This document shows, piece by piece, positions 7,709 to 12,461 of a stretch of 64,000 nt of DNA (its first letter is position 1; each line of letters opens with the position of its first letter). Source of the stretch: JBBROS01 sp964246015 (lineage in GTDB: Bacteria; Pseudomonadota; Alphaproteobacteria; Acetobacterales; Acetobacteraceae). A program made the translations under genes and the position numbers. The stretch is from positions 6,600 to 70,599 of the forward strand of contig CAXTPG010000009.1 in NCBI GenBank assembly GCA_964246015.1, in the 5' to 3' direction. The notes below the pieces were generated by a model. The model was not told where the DNA came from. It worked only from the letters and a program-made list of their open reading frames with translations, and searched no databases.

Positions 7709-7818
7709 CACCGCCCCCCGGACACGAAGCCCAGCAGCGGGCGGAGCAGCAGGAACACGCAGGCCGCCCAGACCATCCCGGACAGGATGGCGACGGCGAG
7801 GAGGGGGGTGGGGCGCAT
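7708..7818 (-). CDS. Single-span membrane micro-protein (36 aa)
   Basis: ATG 7818 to TGA 7708-7710. The sequence is a short basic start (MRPTP), one hydrophobic helix LLAVAILSGMVWAACVFLLL, and a short basic tail, so it should insert in the inner membrane as one span. It is tightly placed between the GapR-like gene (stop at 7823) and the next gene (TGATG overlap), which supports it being real despite its size. Confidence 0.6.
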   Translation of the reverse strand: MRPTPLLAVAILSGMVWAACVFLLLRPLLGFVSGGR

Positions 7819-7822
7819 GCGC

Positions 7823-8074
7823 CTACATCCCCAGCGCGCGGCGGTAGACGTCGAGCAGCGTCTCCGCCTCCTCGACCTCGGCCGGCTCCTGCCGGCGCAC
7901 GCGGATCAGCTCGCGCAGGACGGCTGTGTCAAAGCCCGCCGACTTCGCCTCGGCATAGATGTCCTTGACGTCGCCGGCGAGGCCGCGGCGCTCCTCCATC
8001 AGCCGCTCGATGCGCTCGACGAGGCTGCGGAGGCGATCGGTGGCGACGGGCGGCGTGTCGGGCGCGTCGGTCAT
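7823..8074 (-). CDS. GapR-like (DUF2312) nucleoid-associated protein
   Basis: 83 residues that match the DUF2312/GapR family along the whole length: LRSLVERIERLMEERRGLAG, DVKDIYAEAKSAGFDTAVLR, ELIRVRR and ETLLDVYRRAL. GapR of Caulobacter is an essential tetrameric protein that binds overtwisted, AT-rich DNA ahead of forks and RNA polymerase. This phage copy heads the leftward operon and may act on phage or host chromosome structure during replication. Confidence 0.85.
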   Translation of the reverse strand: MTDAPDTPPVATDRLRSLVERIERLMEERRGLAGDVKDIYAEAKSAGFDTAVLRELIRVRRQEPAEVEEAETLLDVYRRALGM

Positions 8075-8157
8075 GCCGGGAGGCCGTCGCAGGGCACGGG
8101 GGCGCGGCGGTTGCCCGCCGCGCCCGCGGCCTTCACCATCGTTCTTGCGAGGAACCG

Positions 8158-9147
8158 ATGGGGAAGAGGATGGCCAAGGAGGATTGGCTCGATGGCGTTG
8201 CGCGAATTGCGCTTGGTGTCGTGACGGCCGGGATCGCGGCCGCTGGACTGAAGCGCGCCTGGCCGAGGCGCTGGCCTGACATATCGGCCGGCGTGGAGCG
8301 CGTCGATACCGCGCGCCTTGAGGTGGATGTAACCTGCCGGAACAGGACGATCCACCCGGTCACGATCGACACGGTGACCATCCTGGCGCCCTCCGGCGCG
8401 GTCTTCGCCGACAACGGCGCCACCACGATCAACTGGGGCGGGGCGGCAGCGGCCGATGGCGAGACGTCCTACCGGCTGTCGATCAGCGTGAAGCCGAGGA
8501 CGGGGTTCTGGGGCCGGCTCGACGCCGCGCTCGGCACCGGGCTGGTGCTGGGCGTGACGTGCAAGGTGCGGGCGCCGCGGGAGCGCGAGAGCCGCCGCAA
8601 GGTTCGTCGCCGGGTGATGTGGCGCGGGCTGGGCGGCGGCGGGGGCTGCGGGCACGGCGTGGCTCCGTCGGGTGACGGAGAAACTTTGCGTGTCACGCAA
8701 AAGAACGTCAAGGCACTATTTGCGCCCGGCGCAATTATTCGTTGGCGGCGGCCCGGGCTAGGCTTCGCCCGATCGAAAGCCAGTGGTCCTGATCCTCTGC
8801 GCTCATGCCGCTTAGGATGGTTTGCACCTCGTCCAGGCGCGCCACGAATGCAGCCATGTCGGGCGGCGTCAGAAGCTCGGCAGGTTTGGCGCTGTAAAGG
8901 CCGGCAAGTCGCTCAAGGTCGGCAGTGGCAAGCTTCATCTCACCCTTCTCCCAGCGTGAGACCGTGCTGGCACGCCTGCCGAGAATGTTCGCTACTTGTT
9001 CTAGTGACAAGCCCCGATGTTTCCGCCAAGCGCGTAGGTAATGATGCATCCCGCATCTTTCCGGCCGCCGCCCCATCATTCCAGGCCCCGCGACGCAAAG
9101 GCTTGTTGACACCACATTGCGTGACACGCAAATTGTGTCAGCCATGA
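8158..9147 (+). CDS. Hypothetical protein, N-terminal part well supported, C-terminal part doubtful
   Basis: ATG 8158 has a GAGGA ribosome binding site. The first about 160 residues look real: a hydrophobic helix (VARIALGVVTAGIAAAGL) then a beta-rich, Ig-like stretch (RLEVDVTCRNRTIHPVTIDT, VTILAPSG, SYRLSISVKPR). After about base 8640 the frame simply stays open across the operator at 8686 and the antisense of the repressor gene, so the biological end is probably earlier or the gene is frameshifted. Divergent from the GapR-like gene (83 bases between starts). Possibly a membrane-anchored lysogeny protein. Confidence 0.45.
   Translation: MGKRMAKEDWLDGVARIALGVVTAGIAAAGLKRAWPRRWPDISAGVERVDTARLEVDVTCRNRTIHPVTIDTVTILAPSGAVFADNGATTINWGGAAAADGETSYRLSISVKPRTGFWGRLDAALGTGLVLGVTCKVRAPRERESRRKVRRRVMWRGLGGGGGCGHGVAPSGDGETLRVTQKNVKALFAPGAIIRWRRPGLGFARSKASGPDPLRSCRLGWFAPRPGAPRMQPCRAASEARQVWRCKGRQVAQGRQWQASSHPSPSVRPCWHACRECSLLVLVTSPDVSAKRVGNDASRIFPAAAPSFQAPRRKGLLTPHCVTRKLCQP
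8686..8700. promoter_or_regulatory. Operator palindrome downstream of the repressor gene
   Basis: Perfect inverted repeat TTGCGTG-T-CACGCAA, extendable by one T/A pair on each side. The same 15-mer, differing only in the centre base, lies in the repressor/Cro intergenic region at 9117-9131. It sits between the repressor stop (8735) and the leftward early operon, so it may be the second operator controlling leftward transcription. Confidence 0.75.
8735..9049 (-). CDS. C1-type phage repressor (HTH XRE family)
   Basis: 104 residues from ATG 9049. Residues 4-60 are a classic HTH_3 domain (LRAWRKHRGLSLEQVANILG then RRASTVSRWEKGEMKLATAD), followed by a short helical C-terminus, with no LexA-like autocleavage domain. 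ATGs at 9074 and 9077 would add about ten residues. It is divergent from the Cro-like gene and flanked by two copies of a 15-bp palindrome, so it is the likely lysogeny repressor; because it lacks a cleavage domain, induction would need another route. Confidence 0.85.
   Translation of the reverse strand: MHHYLRAWRKHRGLSLEQVANILGRRASTVSRWEKGEMKLATADLERLAGLYSAKPAELLTPPDMAAFVARLDEVQTILSGMSAEDQDHWLSIGRSLARAAANE
9117..9131. promoter_or_regulatory. Operator palindrome between repressor and Cro genes
   Basis: Perfect inverted repeat TTGCGTG-A-CACGCAA. A TTGACA hexamer lies at 9106-9111, so the palindrome covers the spacer and -10 area of a rightward promoter for the Cro-like gene (ATG 9144). A half-site TTGTGTC follows at 9133-9139. 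Matches the element at 8686-8700. Confidence 0.8.
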
Positions 9148-9350
9148 CCCTCTCCGAATATCTCCTCCGGCCAGGCGTGACTGCGGCCCATCTCGCGCGA
9201 CAGGTCGGCGTGTCGCAATCCACCATCGGCCGCTGGGCCGACGGTTCGATGGACCCGTCCCTCGGTGGTCTGAAACGGCTGCACGAGGCGACGGGTGGCC
9301 TGGTCACGCCGAACGACTTTCTTGCCCGCGCGCCGGAGCGGGCGGCATGA
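9144..9350 (+). CDS. Cro-like HTH protein
   Basis: 68 residues from ATG 9144. It reads as a YdaS/Cro-type helix-turn-helix: LSEYLLRPGVTAAHLARQVG, VSQSTIGRWADGSMDPSLGG. It begins the rightward early operon next to the operator. The last codons (APERAA and stop) lie in a 25-base sequence that recurs at 9719-9743, the right edge of the following cassette. Confidence 0.8.
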   Translation: MTLSEYLLRPGVTAAHLARQVGVSQSTIGRWADGSMDPSLGGLKRLHEATGGLVTPNDFLARAPERAA

Positions 9351-9357
9351 GCGGGTC
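9333..9357 (+). repeat. Cassette junction repeat, copy 1
   Basis: Twenty-five bases ending the Cro-like gene (starts CCGGAGCGGGCGGC, ends GAGCGGGTC, with ATGA in the middle). Repeated with one mismatch at 9719-9743; the first 18 positions recur at 10299-10316 with two mismatches to this copy (one to copy 2). It marks the left edge of the first leftward single-gene cassette. Confidence 0.8.
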
Positions 9358-9375
9358 ATCGTCGTTCAGCTCCGA

Positions 9376-9621
9376 CTACGTTGGCGGGCCTCCCTCGCGG
9401 ATGCGCTCTATGGCGTCTCCGTCCAGCACGCCGCGGTTGCGGAGCGCGTCTAACAACGCGGTGATGACTCGCCCGTGGTGCGCCAGCCTGACGTTGTTGT
9501 CGCCGGCTTGGTTTTCCAGGTCGATGAGCGCGTATGTCAGGTTCTCGAGCGGTGACTTCAGCTTCTTTGGGTCGATTAGCGCTTCGGTCAGGTCCTGGAG
9601 CGCAAGCTTCAGGTCGGCCAT
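9376..9621 (-). CDS. Cassette 1 gene: hypothetical 81-aa protein
   Basis: Leftward gene within a rightward early operon. 81 residues, helical (ADLKLALQDLTEALIDPKKL, LENLTYALIDLENQAGDN, RVITALLDALRNRG), ending in a short acidic tail. ATG 9621 has a GGAGGA ribosome binding site that is part of a leader element shared with two other leftward genes. The setting, opposite to lytic transcription with its own leader, fits a lysogen-expressed moron. No family recognised. Confidence 0.65.
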   Translation of the reverse strand: MADLKLALQDLTEALIDPKKLKSPLENLTYALIDLENQAGDNNVRLAHHGRVITALLDALRNRGVLDGDAIERIREGGPPT

Positions 9622-9627
9622 ACGAAT

Positions 9628-9694
9628 CCTCCATGGGCGGTGTCACGGCTCCCATGGTGGAGGGCGCGGGCCGGAATGGCAACGTTCCGGCCCC
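9628..9694 (-). promoter_or_regulatory. Shared hairpin/leader element, copy A
   Basis: Upstream of cassette gene 1, reading on the minus strand: a hairpin (stem GGGCCGGAA/TTCCGGCCC) with CGTTG in its centre, then TCCACCATGG, 14 bases, and CCCATGGAG, which supplies the ribosome binding site. Copies B (10191-10270) and C (11240-11315) share the order, the two invariant blocks and the CGTTG, while stem bases differ in a paired way. Confidence 0.7.
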
Positions 9695-9718
9695 GTCTGG
9701 TCCTTGACCGACGACGCC

Positions 9719-9743
9719 CCGGAGCGGGCGGCGTGAGCGGGTC
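9719..9743 (+). repeat. Cassette junction repeat, copy 2
   Basis: Same 25 bases as 9333-9357 except A to G in the start codon (ATGA becomes GTGA). It encodes a vestigial ...PERAA-stop with no gene in front of it and provides the GTG start (9733) of the next rightward gene. Confidence 0.8.
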
Positions 9744-10008
9744 GCCGTCACAGCCGTCCCCGACGGCGGCCACGTCGATGCGGTGCGACCTCGCAAGCGA
9801 GCGCCGCATGGACATGCTGCGCTCTGCCGGCCTGTCGGTTCATCAGATCGCGTCCCTGCGTCTCGAAGCCCTGCGTCTCGACCCGGAGCAGTACCAATGG
9901 TCCCTCGAGCGAGCCGACCTGGCTCTCTTCCTGGTGCTGGGGATTCCCACCAGGGGCGTGAACGACCGCCTGTTCCCGCTCAACCTCGACCGGCCCGAGG
10001 CGGCATGA
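9733..10008 (+). CDS. Hypothetical early phage protein
   Basis: 91 residues from GTG 9733, which overlaps a vestigial TGA in the junction repeat. Likely helical: CDLASERRMDMLRSAGLSVH, QIASLRLEALRLDPEQYQWS, then ADLALFLVLGIPTRGVNDRL. Its stop lies in another junction-like sequence (GAGGCGGCATGATC). No family recognised; the order suggests it once followed the Cro-like gene directly. Confidence 0.55.
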   Translation: MSGSPSQPSPTAATSMRCDLASERRMDMLRSAGLSVHQIASLRLEALRLDPEQYQWSLERADLALFLVLGIPTRGVNDRLFPLNLDRPEAA

Positions 10009-10013
10009 TCGGA

Positions 10014-10190
10014 TCAGTCGCCCACGGACGGGACCCATCCCGGAATGGGCGCCGCACGCTGTTCGATCAACGCCGCTCGGACCTCGGCCCATCGGTGCGC
10101 CGCCTCCGCCGCCGTCAGTCCGGCGGTCGATGGCGCGGCCAGAATTGCCGCCAGCATGTCGAAGTGAGCGGTTTCGTCGGAGTGGGTCAT
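10014..10190 (-). CDS. Cassette 2 gene: hypothetical 58-aa protein
   Basis: Leftward gene of 58 residues from ATG 10190 with GGAGA ribosome binding site in the shared leader. Helical: ETAHFDMLAAILAAPSTAG, LTAAEAAHRWAEVRAALIEQ. An in-frame ATG in the leader (10223) could extend it by 11 residues. Lies between junction-like sequences at 10001 and 10299. No family recognised. Confidence 0.6.
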   Translation of the reverse strand: MTHSDETAHFDMLAAILAAPSTAGLTAAEAAHRWAEVRAALIEQRAAPIPGWVPSVGD

Positions 10191-10270
10191 CGGTCTCTCC
10201 ATGGGTTGTGTCGCAACGACCATGGTGGAGGGCGGCCGGGAGCGCGGTCAACGCCGCCTCCCGGCCTGCA
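10191..10270 (-). promoter_or_regulatory. Shared hairpin/leader element, copy B
   Basis: Minus-strand order: hairpin with stem GGCCGGGAG/CTCCCGGCC and CGTTG inside, TCCACCATGG, 14 bases, CCCATGGAG, then ATG 10190. The upstream ATG in the first block is in frame with the gene here, so the leader could also be translated. Confidence 0.7.
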
Positions 10271-10298
10271 TAATCTCCGGCCCGACATCTACGACACG

Positions 10299-10316
10299 CC
10301 TGAGCGGGCGGCGTGA
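10299..10316 (+). repeat. Cassette junction repeat, copy 3 (partial)
   Basis: Eighteen bases, CCTGAGCGGGCGGCGTGA, one mismatch from the same part of copy 2. Again encodes a vestigial PERAA-stop with no gene in front. Separates cassettes 2 and 3; a weaker version (GTGCGGCGTGACGCC) at 11419-11433 closes cassette 3. Confidence 0.75.
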
Positions 10317-10333
10317 CGCGCGCGGTACCGGCT

Positions 10334-11239
10334 TTACAGGTTCATGCCCTCGACAGGGGCCGGCCGCTTGGTGCCGCCTTCCAGCGGCGCCTTGGGCTCC
10401 CCGCCCGTGTCGGACGGCGCCGGCTCGTCTGGCCGGATTGCCGGTTGCGCGCGGGCCGAGCGGGGGGAAGAACGGCCGGTGACGTCGGTCGGGCCAATGC
10501 TCGGGAGCCGATACAACTCGCGCACGGCGGCCCATTCGCGCGGCACCGTTCTCACGCAGTCCGCGGGAGTGGGCGGAGGGGCAGCGCGGGCTGCGACGAT
10601 CGCTTGCTCGTTCAGAAAGGACATTCTCACGTTCGGTGCGCCTGCGATCAAACGCAGATGGAACAGGTCGGTCAGTGCCACGGCCCGCTGTGGCGAAAGG
10701 TAGCCGCACACGCCCAGTCGGACGAAGGTCGCGATGACGCGGTCGTACGACTCGCTGCCGGTGCCGCGTGTGATCACCGGCTCGGTTGCACTGGGTATCG
10801 CGGCGGACTGTCCGGCGACCTGCCTCGTCGGCCTGATGACGCCGATCACCGTCGCCCCGACGCGGGAGCTCGGCTGCGGCCGATTCTCCATTGTGTATTG
10901 CGCCCAGCGACCGCGCATGTCCGCGCAGTCCTTGGCCGTCGGAAACGCGGTGGTGCGGGCCGCATTTTCGGCGATCCGCAGCACGTCTGCCTGGGAGAGG
11001 CGAGGGATCCGTTGCCAGGCAAGGTTGCTGACGTAGCGCTCCATCGCTGCAACGTCCGCCGTCGGCGCGGTCCCGCAGGCTTCGATCTGCGAAAGCGCCC
11101 GGATGTCGTTTTCGTAGGTCGCCACTCCGTCGCGGATTCGCTCGGCAATGAGCGAAGCCTGCACAGGCGGAATGTAGTTCGGCCCGCAGGCAGCTGGCGC
11201 AAGTGCCAGCAGCACGGCGGCCAATCGGATACGCGACAT
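10334..11239 (-). CDS. Cassette 3 gene: exported, possibly lipid-anchored protein
   Basis: 301 residues from ATG 11239. The N-terminus MSRIRLAAVLLALAPAAC is a signal peptide ending in an imperfect lipobox (Pro at -3), so a periplasmic or lipoprotein location is likely. The mature part is helical with paired Cys-containing motifs (IEACGTAPTADVAAMERYVS and TAKDCADMRGRWAQY; GVCGYLSPQRAVALTDLFHL and PADCVRTVPREWA), which look like an internal duplication; the C-terminus is Pro-rich. Leftward, with the shared leader, so probably made in the lysogen and active at the cell envelope. Confidence 0.7.
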   Translation of the reverse strand: MSRIRLAAVLLALAPAACGPNYIPPVQASLIAERIRDGVATYENDIRALSQIEACGTAPTADVAAMERYVSNLAWQRIPRLSQADVLRIAENAARTTAFPTAKDCADMRGRWAQYTMENRPQPSSRVGATVIGVIRPTRQVAGQSAAIPSATEPVITRGTGSESYDRVIATFVRLGVCGYLSPQRAVALTDLFHLRLIAGAPNVRMSFLNEQAIVAARAAPPPTPADCVRTVPREWAAVRELYRLPSIGPTDVTGRSSPRSARAQPAIRPDEPAPSDTGGEPKAPLEGGTKRPAPVEGMNL

Positions 11240-11315
11240 CGAGGTCTCCATGGGGCGAGTGGCATCGGCCACCATGGTGGACGGGCCGGGCCGGGTCTGC
11301 AACGACCCGGCCCGG
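11240..11315 (-). promoter_or_regulatory. Shared hairpin/leader element, copy C
   Basis: Minus-strand order: hairpin with stem CCGGGCCGGGTC/GACCCGGCCCGG around CGTTGC, TCCACCATGG (inside the palindrome CCACCATGGTGG), 17 bases, CCCATGGAG, then ATG 11239. The distance is three bases longer than in copies A and B, which keeps the upstream ATG in frame. Confidence 0.7.
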
Positions 11316-11424
11316 TGACGCAGGCGATCCGCCCTGCTTCCCCCTTGCGGGGCCGGGCGCCCGCGACACCAGGCCCGGGACGCGTCTGCCAGGCGCGTCC
11401 CGGCCGGTCCGCTGACGGTGCGGC

Positions 11425-11781
11425 GTGACGCCGGGAGAGCTTCGCCGATGGGCCGTCGAGCAGGCGGTGGCGAGCGGGGTCCAACCGTGGAACATCGCCA
11501 AACTCGCCGATCGGCTCGTCGAATTCGCGCTGGGCCCCCGTCCGGTCACGCCACCCGTCCCCCAAAGCGTCGCAAAGCCGTTGAGCGACGGATTGCAGGA
11601 GGAGCTGCTGCGCCAGCGCCGGACGCGCGACTTCGATCGTCTCTTCGAGGCCTTGCGCGCCGCGTTGGCCATCCCCGAGCCGCCTCCTTCGATCACGCAT
11701 GACGCGCCATCTCCACCATCAGCACCCCCGGCCGTCACCGGGACTCCGTCTCCCCGCGTCAATCCCCGTGATCCCGCGTGA
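11425..11781 (+). CDS. Hypothetical early phage protein
   Basis: 118 residues from GTG 11425, again at a GCGGCGTGA junction. The first 45 residues look helical (ELRRWAVEQAVASGVQPWNI, KLADRLVEFALG), then a second helical stretch (DGLQEELLRQRRTRDFDRLF) and a Pro-rich tail. GTGA-coupled to the CII-like gene. No family recognised. Confidence 0.6.
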   Translation: MTPGELRRWAVEQAVASGVQPWNIAKLADRLVEFALGPRPVTPPVPQSVAKPLSDGLQEELLRQRRTRDFDRLFEALRAALAIPEPPPSITHDAPSPPSAPPAVTGTPSPRVNPRDPA

Positions 11782-12239
11782 CAAGCCTGGGCCGGCACGA
11801 GCGGCAGGGCCTGTTGACGGCAACGCGGCGTCTGGTCGACGACGTCGGCGGCATCGATGCCGCCTCGGCCGCATGCCGCCTCGGCCGCAGCGCGCTCGCC
11901 CGCCACTACGCCCCCACCCAGTCCGAGACGATGCCGATCGACGTCGTGGCCGCGCTCGAGCGTGCGTCCGGCACCATCCCAGTCACCACCGCGTTGGCGC
12001 GCCTGGCCGGCCACGCGCTGGTGCCGCTGTCGACCGCCCCGGGCGAGCCCGAGCTGCTGCGACGGCTCGGCGAGCTGATGCGCGCCGCCGGCGAGGCCTG
12101 CGCGGCGGGTGCGCAGGCCCTGGCTGACGGCGCGCTGTCGCCGCCGGAGCGCGCGGCCCTCTCCGAGCAGCTCCACCAGGTCGTCAGCGCCGGCTCCGGC
12201 CTCATGGCCTGGCTGGCCCAGCCGGAGCCGCCACCGTGA
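11778..12239 (+). CDS. CII-like phage regulatory protein
   Basis: 153 residues from GTG 11778. The pattern RLVDDVGGIDAASAACRLGR, SALARHYAPTQSETMPIDVV, AALERASGTIPVTTALARLA resembles the phage regulatory CII family, in which an N-terminal helix-turn-helix is followed by an oligomerising helical region. Position just after the Cro-like block suits a regulator of the lysis/lysogeny decision or of delayed early genes. Function by resemblance only. Confidence 0.6.
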   Translation: MTSLGRHERQGLLTATRRLVDDVGGIDAASAACRLGRSALARHYAPTQSETMPIDVVAALERASGTIPVTTALARLAGHALVPLSTAPGEPELLRRLGELMRAAGEACAAGAQALADGALSPPERAALSEQLHQVVSAGSGLMAWLAQPEPPP

Positions 12240-12403
12240 CTCCCATCCGCGTCGAAAAGGGCAGACAGCTGGTCCTGCATCCCGTCGCGTTGCTGCTGCT
12301 GTCCTTCATGGCCGGCATCGGCGCGACGCTCGGCGGACTCACCGCCCTCTCCGCCCTGACGCTGGCCCGGACGGCCTTCGCCTGGGTGGTGGGGGTCCCT
12401 TGA
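12236..12403 (+). CDS. Small two-helix membrane protein
   Basis: 55 residues from GTG 12236 (GTGA overlap with the gene before). Two hydrophobic helices, VALLLLSFMAGIGATLGGLT and ALTLARTAFAWVVGV, after a short basic start. Its stop is followed immediately by a 14-base C tract. Too short for the usual gene-length cut-offs but well coupled. Confidence 0.6.
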   Translation: MTPIRVEKGRQLVLHPVALLLLSFMAGIGATLGGLTALSALTLARTAFAWVVGVP

Positions 12404-12417
12404 CCCCCCCCCCCCCC
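12404..12417. repeat. Homopolymer tract C14
   Basis: Fourteen consecutive Cs starting the base after a stop codon, followed by GCACA, the same bases that follow the C13 tract at 4784-4796. It lies in the 58-base space before the replication-type gene (GTG 12462), so length changes would alter spacing, not a reading frame. Confidence 0.9.
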
Positions 12418-12461
12418 GCACATGAGCCGGCGCGCGGCCCGGCGAGCCTGGAGACCTTACC

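Noticed and set aside
8071..8700. Open frame of 209 codons on the minus strand before the GapR-like gene
   Set aside because: Composition (His/Arg/Pro-rich) is that of an antisense frame, and the plus-strand frame has coherent beta-strand pattern and high third-base GC.
9628..11315. Integron attC sites as explanation of the cassette hairpins
   Set aside because: The cassettes resemble integron cassettes in layout, but the hairpins lack the paired GTTRRRY/RYYYAAC core ends and no integron integrase gene is present; the elements lie at the 5' side of the genes.
10248..12176. Open frame of 642 codons on the minus strand
   Set aside because: Crosses several coupled genes and the cassette leader, low-complexity composition, no ribosome binding site.
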